Source of the DNA: Chrysomallon squamiferum
Taxonomy: Eukaryota; Mollusca; Gastropoda; Neomphalida; Peltospiridae
Assembly: GCA_012295275.1 (NCBI GenBank)
Contig: CM022665.1
Location: forward strand, 37,246,433-37,295,432
Length of the DNA stretch: 49,000 bases
Direction of reading: 5' to 3'
How positions within the stretch are numbered: position 1 is the first letter of the stretch; every line of letters starts with the position of its first letter. The notes under the pieces are model-generated. The model was given only the letters and a program-made list of their open reading frames with translations. It made no database searches and had not been told where the DNA came from. The translations under genes were made by a program, and so were the position numbers. Of the stretch, positions 9,221 to 20,834 are shown one piece after another.

Positions 9221-10834
9221 TTACCATCATTATTATGTAAATAGAATTTAACAGTTGTGTAAAGATTACATAGTACTTATTAATTCTGAACTATATATTT
9301 AAAATTCAAATGTACCTTGGAGAAAAAAAAAAAAAAATCTTATAATTTATGTATTTTTGTAAAAGTTCAGTGTTCATTCATAAAGGCAGCTTTTCTTTAA
9401 GAATATTTTGTTTTTAGATCTACTGTTAATACTGATATTTTTTTTTTATGTAAAATAATTTTTACCTGATCCATAAATGTAACTAATTAATTTTGATGCA
9501 TTTCATCTTATGTAATTTGGATTAAAATTAATAGAGGGTACATGCTAGAATGGACTAATCCTATGAACATCATTATTCTTTTACATTATCATCTACTGAT
9601 GCTGTTAAAATATGAAATCAGTATATTATTTTTTAAATTATTATTATTAAATATATAAAAACTGTAGTTTTAACATTTTGCTCGAATATGAATATTGAAA
9701 CAAAACTTATTATTCAATAATTTGATTATTATTATCACCCATTTTATTCACATGGAAATCAAATGTAAAATTAAAATAATAAAATAAATAAATAATAGCA
9801 AAAGAATAAAGCTTATCAAATGAAGAAACATTTACATTCCTAACACTTTTTATTTCTTTGTAAAGTTTATCCAACGTAGCATTTCTAAGAAGCAGGGGAC
9901 AAGCTACATGTCCCTTTGGTTGAGATGAAGTATACTGTCATTTTTGTACATGCAATACTGGTAGGGCAAGAAGGGTTAAAGAAATTCCCAAAGCTTGCTA
10001 GGGGACTTTAGTGAAAACAATGTAGCTAATGACCAACTGAACTGACACTTTTGACTGTTTAACATGGAATGAACAATGTTGGCAGTGGTATATGATAGTC
10101 ACCTACACTGCTTGAGAATGCAGTAAAGTGTAAAAAGCCAATTACTTCTAGCATTCTTTACCATATGAGATTTACTGGTTGACCTCAAAATGACTTTTTA
10201 GCACTTCCTACTAAAGTTTCTGAAGTAGTTCAGGCAAATGCAGTCTTCATTTAAATGAAATTAGTTTTCACATCAGTCTCTTCATTCTGTTATTTTCTCA
10301 TGAATCCTGTTAATAAAATATCTGTCCAGTGGGCTGAGGATTATGTTGAACCTGTAATATTGTTACAAGATAGAATTATGTAATAATTATTCATAGCAGT
10401 GTCCAATTAAATTATATACCTGCCTTATGTTGTTGGGTGTTTTTTTGTCTGTTTTTCTGTGATTAATAAAATCAAATTTTCATGTGCAGTTTAAAGAATG
10501 TACATTCAGTGTTTTCCATGCAGTGTGCTCTTTCAACCTAATTTTCAGCATCATAATTTGTTTTTTTTGTCAAGTTCTTAGATTTTCTCTTTCAATAGGT
10601 ATTCTTTACATTATCAGAAATGTTTATTTAATTTTTCTGTACATATATAACTGTCATTCTTAAAACATAATTATTACATGTTGAACATTATGGTTTTCAG
10701 GAATTGAGTTTATATAGTAGAGTATGTTGTTAAGTGAATGAATAATTAACTGAACATTGTGATACATCAAGGTATTTTTAATGTGTAATTTTATCTGCTG
10801 TGTGTTTGTTTTTGAGTGTATGTGTATATATGTG

Positions 10835-10866
<32 letters not shown>

Positions 10867-12808
10867 GAAAGAGAGAAAAAGAGACACACGACTTGTATAT
10901 ATATATGTGTGTGTGTATATGTGTATGTATTGCATGTAACATGTGTAAACATTTTTGTGTCAGTGAAATAGGGTATGAAAATCATCCAGCCATGGTCTAC
11001 AACAATTACCCATCAGTTTTATTCTCTAATGTTTCATTTCCTTCTATATAGTGCTATTTGTCATCCTTTTCTTATATTATAGAACAAGTCATATGAAATA
11101 TAGATTTTTTTTGCAAATATATGTATTGACTGTAATTCCAAAACAAATGAGTTGGCTTACATTGACTAAATATAGCATGATAGCTTAAAAGTGTGACCAA
11201 AGTATAATATGATTTTCTTCTTTGTTAATCAATCACAAGTAATTGATTTAGATAGATACATTTAGAGTATTTTTATGTAGTTCATTCGAGATAGATAATA
11301 TTTGTATCTTGTTTTCTGTCTATCTATTGATTAATCTATTTGTGGATGTGCATTATTATTAACTCTCTGTGTGTTTGTGTGTATGTGTGTGTGTGTTACT
11401 TACTTTTTAACTTTTTAAGCAGATCTTTTTGTTTTGTATTATGTATTTTTATATATTTAAAAAAAAAAAAATTATTATAATTATTTTTTTAATACTATAT
11501 TTTTAGATCTTTCCAATATGACATGGACACAGAACAAAATTGTTATTTATTGTCATATGAAATGTTGTGTACAACATCCAGCTTAAATCAGTAAATAATA
11601 AAACAACATACCCACAATATGTTGCACAATTTGGCTAAAATTAAAGACATAATTTATTTGAGTAACTTTTGTTATGTGTCTGTAAAGAAAACAACTGAAT
11701 GCACTTGTGTGTATCAAATAAACAGGGAAAAAATAAAAATAAAAATAAAAAAGCAGTGAAGAAAGTTAAAAGAAACTGAACAATTTTAACAATCAAGATA
11801 AAAATGTATGTGCATTTCACAAAAAGATATCTTCTAGGTTTGAGTTTTTTGAATGGTTTTTGAAACCAAAATAGTTCTGGTTCAGTAGGTTTACACAGTT
11901 TTGGCTTTGTTCAAAATGTCTTGTTTTGTCAAACAGATGTTTTTTATGTGATGTTATAGTTACTTAATTTACTTCCCTTTTTTGATTGTTTTCTTTATAT
12001 GTATTTATGTGTGTGTGTGTGTCTGGTTGTGTATGTGTGTGCCTATGTATGCATGTATATAGATGGATAGATAGTTAATAGATAAAATTCAAATCATTGT
12101 TTTATATAAGTTCAAAGAAGTATAACTGTTAATTTTGTAACATTTATTTTTAAGTGTAATTTAACACGTTTTATTGTTGTTTTTTTTTTTTTTTGTTTGC
12201 AGTAGTAAAACAAGTCATGTTTACATTAACCATATCAGAACAAATGGCCTCATTTAATTGCATTTTGTTTACTTTCTAATTACTACTTTAATTATTTCTC
12301 TCCACAGGGTTTTTCTAATAGAAAATATGAATCCTAACAAATGTAATTTTGTGGTGTCATTTACCAGGATCCAGTAGACTCAGTAAATCATAGTAAAGTT
12401 TCTAATTACTCAGTCAGGGATTTCTTGGTGTTTTTTTTCATGTATATCATAAAAAGGAAAATAATATTGTTATGGTGCATCCCTAAGAGCTTATTATTTT
12501 AAAGTATTTAAGCTAAAGCAATTAACACTGAAGAATAAGAAGATGTGTTTAGGAATTTGTTCAGATACCACAGCATCTCTTTAAAAAGTACTTAATTAGT
12601 AGTAAAGATAAAACACAGGAAAGTCAGAAACTATCACCTTCATGTATACAAAACATATTTATGTTTTTTGTAACATTATTTATTGAAAGCCATCCGCAAA
12701 TATAAAACTTGATACCTGATAATTAAAGGAATTTAACTAATGTGAATATATCATCACATATATGTATTTAATGGTTATAAAATAATAAAAATACCTACTG
12801 TGTAAGAG

Positions 12809-12845
<37 letters not shown>

Positions 12846-13259
12846 GTACGTGATATAAATATAAACATTTGCTTATTGAAAAATATTTAACTTCTTTTAT
12901 TTATACAGGTGGGTGCAAAAGTAGGTGTACAGTAGTATTACATCAGTGAATTTAGTCGCATATTAAACCAGTAGGAATTTATAGGATGAATATATTATTA
13001 TATATGTGTTTCTTCAAAATAAATACATATGTATATTTGTTTATTTGTTTATATGCCTGTGAATATGTATGTGTTGATGTGTGTGTGCATGTGTTTATTC
13101 ACGTATAACATGTGTTTATGTGTTTATGTATGTGTGTTATTGCTTGTATATTTATTTGCTGACATGTTGATGAAAGTTTGTATTTATTTCTGTATTTGTA
13201 TGCATGGATTTATTTATTTATTTATTTATTTATTTATTTTCTTTTGATTGTTCTTGCAG

Positions 13260-13347
13260 GTTATGTACTCTGACTCTGACGAGACTTGTTGTACAAAAGC
13301 CATTAGAAAGTGATTTGACATCCGTCACTGTTGCTGTTAAAATGCAG
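13260..13347 (+). CDS. PACS: PACS coding exon 2
   Basis: The acceptor ttgcag precedes G, which completes the split Arg codon from exon 1. The donor is ATGCAG|gtcagt. The 29 codons give LCTLTLTRLVVQKPLESDL followed by TSVTVAVKMQ. This corresponds to the PACS2 stretch I recall as LCSLTLKKLVVFKELEKEL then ISVVIAVKMQ, including both exon boundaries. It forms beta-strands of the conserved cargo-binding region. It is too short to stand out by length and was located by its protein match and splice sites. Confidence 0.95.
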
Positions 13348-15709
13348 GTCAGTCTTACACAAGTGAATTGCAAAATCGGTTAATGCCACACAAAGGACTA
13401 ATTACAATCTTTATTGAAGGATGGCCAATTGTCAGTGTGCAGTGTAAATACACTCTATAATGAAGGAAGCAGAACTGTTGCCTTTTCTAATTACCAGGAA
13501 GCCATAAAAGTTGAGCCGATGGCTTTTGTGTATACATCTTTATAAGCATGTATTTGAAATTGCAGTTTTGTTTCTTTTATCTTTTAAAAAGTTTCAGGTG
13601 GTAAGGTTTTTTCTATTTTTAAAACTTCATTTATTGATTTTAAATTTTTTTTTTTTTTTTTTTTTTTTATATATTACCTTCAGATGTAAAGATATTGATC
13701 AAGATTTACAGTCCTTTATAGTAATAAAATGTGATTTGTTTTTTATGATTAATATAATGAAAAATAATAGGCTTTATATATTTAAAAAGTAATGATTTAT
13801 GAACAGTAAATAAATAAAAGGAATAGTTCTTGGGTTCTAAATGGTTTCTTCTGGGCATTATACAATATGTAAACATTTTCTGTTATGTGTCTTGGACATT
13901 ATTGGCAAAATGTATCAGTAAATGAAAGGAATCGGTTAGCTTTGATGTTGCAGTGGTTAGGCCATTTACTTTAAAGTATCCCTTTGATGATACATACATT
14001 TGGTCTAAGTATATTATAGTATACTTCCAATTTATTGCTTTAGTTGTTTTCACAAATAGTATTTGCTAATAATAATAATAACAGCAAGCTCATGAAGAAA
14101 AAAGGAAAACATATTTTGTTTCATTAAGCAACAGTATATTTTTCTTTTTATCATGACATCATACTGCACATAGAAAGGAAAAAAACAAAACAAATAAAAA
14201 TAAAAATAATTAAATAAAAAAATAATTTGAGCAAATGATTCCCCAAAAACAAAATCCACACACACAAAAAAACAACAACAACAACAAACAAAAAGAAAAC
14301 CAACAAAAACATAACAGAAAAAAATAACAGCAAAATCAACATCTATGTAAATGAGGAAATCATTGCAAAGTTGCTATATCCTCAGGGACTGATAAAACAT
14401 TTCCGTATACAGAGTGACAACTTTATACAAGGGAAAAGGTCAGCATTCATGATCCTCATTCACTTGGGGTTTTTTGGTGCATGATTTTTATTTTTATTTT
14501 TTTATTTTTTGGTCTTGTCAGATATAAATGAAAGAATCAGTTAAAAATATATAAAATGTAACTTAGATGTTTGTTTTTAATCATCAAAGAGAGGTATACT
14601 TTGAGATTAGTGTGCTCTTTTAAAGATTTCATATCTAAAATAATCAGTGAAATGTTACTGGTAAGAACATTACCATGAGTTTTAACTAATATTTTAATAT
14701 ACTGTTTTTTAAAAAAAACAAAAAAAACCAATCTTAACCCCCTCTTCAAAACCAGTGAAAAACAACAACAACAAAAAACCCCACAAAAAACCCCCAAAAC
14801 TAGTAATTTTATGCAAAGACTAAGCCTACTTTTTGACATCTTGATTTAGAAAACGTTACTGAATATTACACCTATCTAGTTAGAAGATCAGGATAAGGCT
14901 CACAGCATGTAACAATTATATTGCAATGTAGTATCAGTTTGAGAAGATGTTGCATTAACACATTTTATGGCTTTTACGTTACATTCTATTAGACATATAT
15001 TCTAAACAGAAAATGCAGAGAATATCTTATTATTATTCTAGTTATTGGAAAAGACAGTATAAAAGGCTAAATTTCAACTGAATATTCTTTCCTTTATTGA
15101 AACAATGTCATCCCAATTTGTCATCTATTAATCAAACTGTGTGTGCAGAAGTATGCCATTATTGAGAAAGAATGAATGAAAGTTTTATGATACCACAACA
15201 GATTTTAACATTAACAGTTATCAGGTATAATTCTTATATTTTATGAATTTTGATCCTAACACAGATGAAAGCTGCTATTGCTACTCCAGTGGTTATTATT
15301 TTTATTTTCAAATTATATCAAGGGATCTTTAACATGCATCTTAATACAAAAAAAGAAAACATGGTCTTTGAAAACCATTTGTGGAATAATGTCTAGAATA
15401 GGAAATAACACACTGACTAGCATGGATCAAGCAATCTAATATTCTCTAATTAGTGAGCTATAGACTGCTGCTGCTCTTATTATGAATTAATACAATCTTA
15501 GAATACTATAAAAAATATTTTTGTCCTATCTAAATATACACACTGAAGAACATTAATTCTATATTCTGTTAAATCTGCTTATTGAAATGTATGGCTGAGT
15601 TTGCAGTGAATTTATTTATTAAGATGAAAGAAACATAATAATCTTATTTCATCAGTTTAATAAGCAAACTGCATATGTAGTTAAAAATGTATTAACACAC
15701 ATCCATGAC

Positions 15710-15761
15710 ATTAGCATCCATTTTTAAAATATGAAATTAGCATCCATTTTTAAAATAAGAA
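15710..15761 (+). repeat. 26-bp tandem duplication
   Basis: Two head-to-tail copies of a unit starting attagcatccattttta differ by one base (atatgaa versus ataagaa). The high identity implies a recent duplication. Confidence 0.9.
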
Positions 15762-16194
15762 ATTGTAACATTTTATCAATTGAAATCATGCTCCACTGGT
15801 TCGTGATAAAGAACATGTTTTGTCTTTAATGTGATGAACAAGTGACAAATTGTTTGAGGTGATTATCGGATGCTGTCTGAAAATCAATGAAATGCATCAC
15901 ATACAACATGCATGGACATGCTTTGCTGAGGAGGAGATAGCCTCCAATGCAATGGTTAATTTTGTAAGAGGGCATTTAGCATCACTGGCTCAGATGTGTG
16001 TTTTCATTATTAATGAGTGATTACTCGTTCTTGTTTGGTAAATACCATGTCATCAATCAAACCAAGGAGTGTGCTTTCAACTGCACCAGAACTGTAATGG
16101 TGTAAGGATAGCATTTGTGTTACTATGCATGAATATTTATGCTAATTTCAACTTCTGAATTAATTATTAATACATCATATTTTTCACTGTCTTT

Positions 16195-16250
16195 GTTGTA
16201 AAAATGAAAAAGAATAGCTACTGTTGTAAAAATGAAAACAAAATAGCTAC
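16195..16250 (+). repeat. 28-bp tandem duplication
   Basis: Two adjacent copies of gttgtaaaaatgaaaa followed by an a/c-variable stretch and atagctact. Only a few differences separate them. Confidence 0.8.
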
Positions 16251-18498
16251 TATTACTGCTGCTACTACTAAACAGTTTAAATAAAAATAAAGTAATAAAT
16301 AACAAGTATATCATTACCATTCAAAGGTTAACCATGTGTCAGCATATTTTAACACCTTTGACACAATCTTGTTTACTTTATTTTACATACCTTTACATCA
16401 AATAATATTTCATTTAGGGTTTAAAAAAAAAAAGAAGTAATTCATGTCTGATAATATTTAAAGCTAAATTGTGAAATCTCATCATTATAGTGTGTGTGTG
16501 TGTGTGTGTGATATATGCAAGCTCATACAAAATGTAGCTGCAGATTTAAAGGATTACCTAAGTACATAAATACTTAGATAATGTATGCATACTTTAAAAG
16601 AAAAAAAATCGGTCATTATTTTATGTCACGTTCTTCACAACAAACTATTAAAATAAATAAACTAAAACAAAATTGCACTCATTTATTTTTGAATTTAAAA
16701 AAAATAGCAGTAGATGGAAGCTCATTACTTAAAAAAAATATATATATTATTTGTGAACTGTGAGAAAAATGTGTTGATAATCAGGAAGAAGAAGAAAAAA
16801 TCTTTTAGATAACTAATTGGTATGATTTAGCATGATGGTGTTGATTTAGTCAAGACAGAAAAAGAATTTGTTGTAATGTGCTGTAATGTGGCAGGTGATT
16901 CATGTGAAAATGCCCAGTCAGATATAATTTGTAATTTCCTGTAACGATCCAGAGCATTTCAGAAATTATATCCTGTACGAAAAGCATTATCAGGATTCCA
17001 TCCATGTCTTATTCAAAACTTTGGGCAAAAAGCAGTGATCATTCCCAAGATAGCCATGCTTGATCAGTTCCTGAAGAAAATATGCTAACAGTACCCTTTT
17101 CTGCTTTGGAAAAGCAATTTGTTAAATATTTGCATGTCTTTTCTTCATCTTTTTTTAAAAAGAAATATGTGATAAAAACCAGAGGAGATATAATTTGATC
17201 CTAAAGAAAAAAAAACAAAAAATAATAAAATTAAAAATTAAATGTTTTGTTAAATAAATAAAAAAATGTTGAGAAAAAAAATAAAGAAAGAATAATGAAA
17301 AAAGTAATATGCCACCCTGAACTGTGGAGTTCAAATTAAAGTGATGTAAGTGCACTTTCATGATATATTTAAATCTTTGGCATTTTTATTTTCATTCATT
17401 TACATTTCCAATGTACTGTCTGATGATTTAAAGCTTAAGTTCAACTAGAACACAAATAAAATGTGAATAATTAAAGCCAAAGTCTAAATTTAGGAATAAA
17501 ACTTTTGCCACACCACATCCCCCAAAAAAAAATTTTTTTTTAAATTTAAAAAAATAAATAGAAAAAACCTACAGATAATAATAATTTAAAAAAAAAAAAA
17601 AGTAAAAGGAAAGAAAAACATAACAAAAAATTAAAGAAAATGTTCTCAGGTGGAACATGTAGACAAGTGTGTTCTGTTAACACTGAGGTCAATTACTCTG
17701 TGAATTATTGGAGTGGTATCTGCTTAATAATCATCTACTTCATTACATTTATAGCAAACCAAGTGAAAACCACAATCATCTGCAACACTGATTTCTAAGT
17801 GGGATCAGAAACACTGTGAAACCTAGCAGAGTATAAGTATAAGAAGGTGGCAGTTTAATTTTGAAATTACTAGGTCTTAAAGCCCTTGTAGATGTTTTAT
17901 TATAATATATTTTCAGTGCATTAATGTAAAATGGATGATCCTTTTTAAGCCAAAGTTTTTATCTGTTATTGAAGTGTATCAAATAATTTTTTGTTTAATT
18001 TAAAGTTTTTCCTTGGTTGCTAGACACTAGTTTTTGTTGAAAATGAAGTATGGTAATAAAATAACAATCAATTGATAAAATATTTTCCTCTTTTTTTTTC
18101 CTGTTAGCTTTTCATATATTAAAAATAAAGTGATGATGATGATGATAATAATATACTTTCTAGACTGATATATCACTGAAAAGTTACCATATTCTGATTC
18201 TGTCTGAATCATGAAATAATGATTGGGGGGGGATCAGAAGTATAAAAAATAAATTTATGTTTTTTGTTTATGCCACCAAAAGATTCTGTTTAATATTAGA
18301 ATTTTTACTGAGACTGTTAGCAGTCACATTAGGGATTAAGTAAATTCTGTCAGAAAGATTTATTAGTATTATACTTTATTTTTGTTTTATTATTTTTCAA
18401 GTACAAAATGTCAATATGATATGTGTGTTTTATTTTTTTTTTTTTTATTTTTTTTTTAAATAGTATTGCAAGATGTTTTTATTATTTAAGAAAAAAAC

Positions 18499-18527
18499 AA
18501 AAAAAAAAAAAAAAAAAAAAAAAAAAA
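18499..18527 (+). repeat. Poly(A) run of 29
   Basis: A pure A tract, preceded about 30-70 bp earlier by a T-rich tract (about 18430-18458). The two could pair in RNA as a U/A hairpin. It could also be a retroposon tail, but no element body is recognisable to its left. Confidence 0.9.
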
Positions 18528-18811
18528 CATGCAACAAATCAGTTAAAAAAATGAAATAAATGAAATAAATAAATAAATAAATATATTTGACAAACATTTA
18601 TATTGGCCTAACTTTTGGGAATAACAGTCAGTTGAGTTCTGTGTTCACATTCTACCAAGAGTTAATCAAGAAAGTGTTAGATCAGCCATTTGTATTACTT
18701 TAATTCACTTCTCTTTTTTTTTTTCAAACTCATCTTCTAATACAGAAATTTAAAACTGTTTTCAACAGACATCTGAACCTTTTACAATCCCAATAGTAAT
18801 GCTGATGATAG

Positions 18812-18813
<2 letters not shown>

Positions 18814-18861
<48 letters not shown>
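18814..18861 (+). repeat. Poly(T) run of 48
   Basis: This is the longest homopolymer in the window. On the minus strand it is a 48-base poly(A) preceded by mixed sequence (about 18862-18940), as expected for the tail of a minus-strand retroposon. No family was recognised. Length may be affected by sequencing error. Confidence 0.9.
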
Positions 18862-18862
<1 letters not shown>

Positions 18863-19035
18863 GCTGTGCATGTGATATTGTCAAACCGTCACTCATCAAG
18901 CCTGCACTTCACTGAGTTCAAGGTCCAGTCATTAATACCATTCATTAATATTTTCATGTATTTTTACAGTTAGTAATTAGCCATAAAACCCCCCCCACCT
19001 GATATTGGTCAGCAGATTTGGTTACTGGATGGCAA

Positions 19036-19057
19036 TCCCTGGTCTAGTGGCTTGAGC
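19036..19057 (+). repeat. tRNA-Glu-like 5' fragment, possible SINE relic
   Basis: The sequence tccctggtctagtggcttga resembles the 5' half of a tRNA-Glu gene (TCCCTGG then TCTAGTGG), including an A-box-like segment. No B box follows at tRNA spacing, so it is not a functional tRNA. A decayed tRNA-derived SINE head is the likeliest explanation, with low certainty. Confidence 0.3.
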
Positions 19058-20261
19058 CGTATGAAATTAACTAAATATACAAAATGAATTAATCATTTGC
19101 ACAGTGGCCTTTGAGACACAGTGTTCTTGTGATTAATCTTAATACACTAAGAGTTCCAGCCTTAAGTTCTGTGTACATGCATGTAAGTGGGGACTCACAA
19201 AGCAAATTATTTTTCATTATTTCATTAATGTGTTCAATACTGCCCAAGGCAGGCAACAAAAGCTTGTTATTAGTACATGTATAAGTTAGTTATATATGTG
19301 AAGCTGAAAATAATAAAATTAAATAAATGTTTAAAAAGCTTTTAATTATGCTATATAGATATAGAGAAAGAATTAAATCTATATAGACTAGAGAAAGAAC
19401 TCCTGAATAATATACCTGAATGAATTGTAAACGTTGATCTTAGGTTACTTTTTTTTTTTTTTTTTTGTCAAATCATATTTATTATTAGTGAAGATTACCC
19501 AGAAACAAAGTAGTGAATTTGATTTTTGAAGCATATTGAAATATATTTATGTACTAGTTACAAATAATCAGATGGCTAGGAACACTTTAAGCTGATACTT
19601 GCTTAAGGCAATAACAAGATTTATTTAAGTAATCTCTGGACATTCTATTTGTAGTTTGAATCTAATCTGTTCTTGAAAGAGACCCAATGCTTCCATTCTG
19701 CAGATTTTCTTCTTCATTAAGTCAAAATCTTTTATTGTGTACTTACAACAGAATAATAAATTATACATGTCTACAGCATGCTGAGTTAGACAACAGAATC
19801 AAAATTTTTTCTGTGTCCATTGGTTATATCCCATTCTAGCCAGAGCACCTTTATTATTTTGTCAGTGACATTGTGTATGCATTTCTGCATTTCTTTGTTT
19901 GTGAAAATATTTATAAAAGATCCAGAACTGGTAAAGAGTAATTGACAATGATGACAGCAGATTCCATCCGATTTCAGTACAAATAATAAAATAAATCATG
20001 TTCATACATTATAACCATTAGCAGTAAAATATGTTGAAATGTGTTTAAACAGTTAGTACGTGTAATGTTTTTTTAAAATATAAAATAACCCAGTTATTCT
20101 GAAATCTCCTTGCCCAGCAGTATCTCAAGTGTATGTTTTCAAGTACTGTTAAATAATCAGTGTCTTAGTTCAAGATCTTTGTTTATTTATTTAAATATTT
20201 ACATTTGGTCCTTCTTCGGGACATTTATTTGTTATTAATGTCTTTTTCTCTTCGTTTTCAG

Positions 20262-20351
20262 AGTTCAAAACGAATCTTAAGATCTAATGAAATTCTTGTT
20301 CCTCCAAATGGATTGATTGACACCGAATTGGAGTTATCTTTTTCTTTACAA
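20262..20351 (+). CDS. PACS: PACS coding exon 3
   Basis: Exactly 30 codons, phase 0 on both sides, between acceptor ttttcag and donor CAA|gtaagt. The translation is [20 protein letters not shown] followed by [10 protein letters not shown]. It matches the vertebrate PACS2 stretch I recall as [20 protein letters not shown] then TDLALTFSLQ. It is part of the cargo-binding region; the T[DE]L.L[TS]FSLQ segment is one of the best-conserved blocks of the family. The splice donor is a perfect gtaagt. Confidence 0.96.
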
Positions 20352-20444
20352 GTAAGTATATTTCCACTTCAAGTGTTAAATGTTTGTGACATTGATTGAC
20401 ATTACACTTGAACTTAAATTTCTAATAAAAAATGCCACCACTAT

Positions 20445-20834
20445 ATGTTTTCTTGATACATTTTTGTACTTGAGAAGAATTTTTAAATTTAACATTTTGA
20501 AATAAAAAAACTGATGTTCAGGATTAGTACAACTTCAGTGCTTTTAAAAAAACTTTTTTTTTTTTTTCTTTTTTTACTATTTCTTATCAGTTCATTTATT
20601 TGTAGTAACATTTTTCTTCTATTTGTTTATGGATTTATACAACTGCAGCATTTAAATATACATTTAGCCCTTTATCAGAACCTTTTTTTTTCCCCTTTTT
20701 TTTCAATATTTTATCTCAGTATATTTATATGCAATTATTTTTTGTCTTCTCTTTATTTTCACAATTACATGTTTACTTGCTAGATTTTGTGCTTAAGAAG
20801 AATCTTAAATTTAACATTTGTAAAAAAAAAAAAA
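20445..20834 (+). repeat. Old imperfect duplication in intron 3
   Basis: The block at 20445-20509 (containing ttgtacttgagaagaa, then taaatttaacatttt) recurs at 20768-20834 (ttgtgcttaagaagaa, then taaatttaacatttg), offset about 323 bp. A second similar pair lies between them (ggattagtacaacttcag at 20521 and ggatttatacaactgcag at 20631). Divergence indicates an old duplication. Confidence 0.6.

Larger units (their letters stand above)
4873..13259 (+). other. PACS: PACS intron 1 (8.4 kb)
   Basis: The largest complete intron in the window, with donor gtatgt and acceptor ttgcag. I found no exon, RNA gene or intact mobile element inside. It holds many microsatellites, listed separately for the main ones, plus (TA)n at 10841-10866, a TG-rich run at 11367-11397, (TTA)n at about 12811-12840 and (TTTA)n at about 13208-13240. 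Non-repetitive blocks of more even composition lie around 7540-7760, 8600-8800 and 9890-10300 and could be regulatory. Small ORFs here (for example 10660-11051 and 13029-13247) are translations of TG/TA repeats. Confidence 0.85.
13348..20261 (+). other. PACS: PACS intron 2 (6.9 kb)
   Basis: Donor gtcagt, acceptor ttttcag. No exon found. It contains small tandem duplications at 15710-15761 and 16195-16250, (TG)n at 16491-16510, an A29 run at 18499-18527, a T48 run at 18814-18861, and a tRNA-Glu-like fragment near 19036-19057. The block 15780-16120 is free of simple repeats and of more even composition than its surroundings. Confidence 0.85.

Noticed and set aside
10660-11051. Several overlapping ORFs rich in Tyr, Ile, Thr and His
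   Set aside because: They come from TA and TG microsatellites at 10800-10930.
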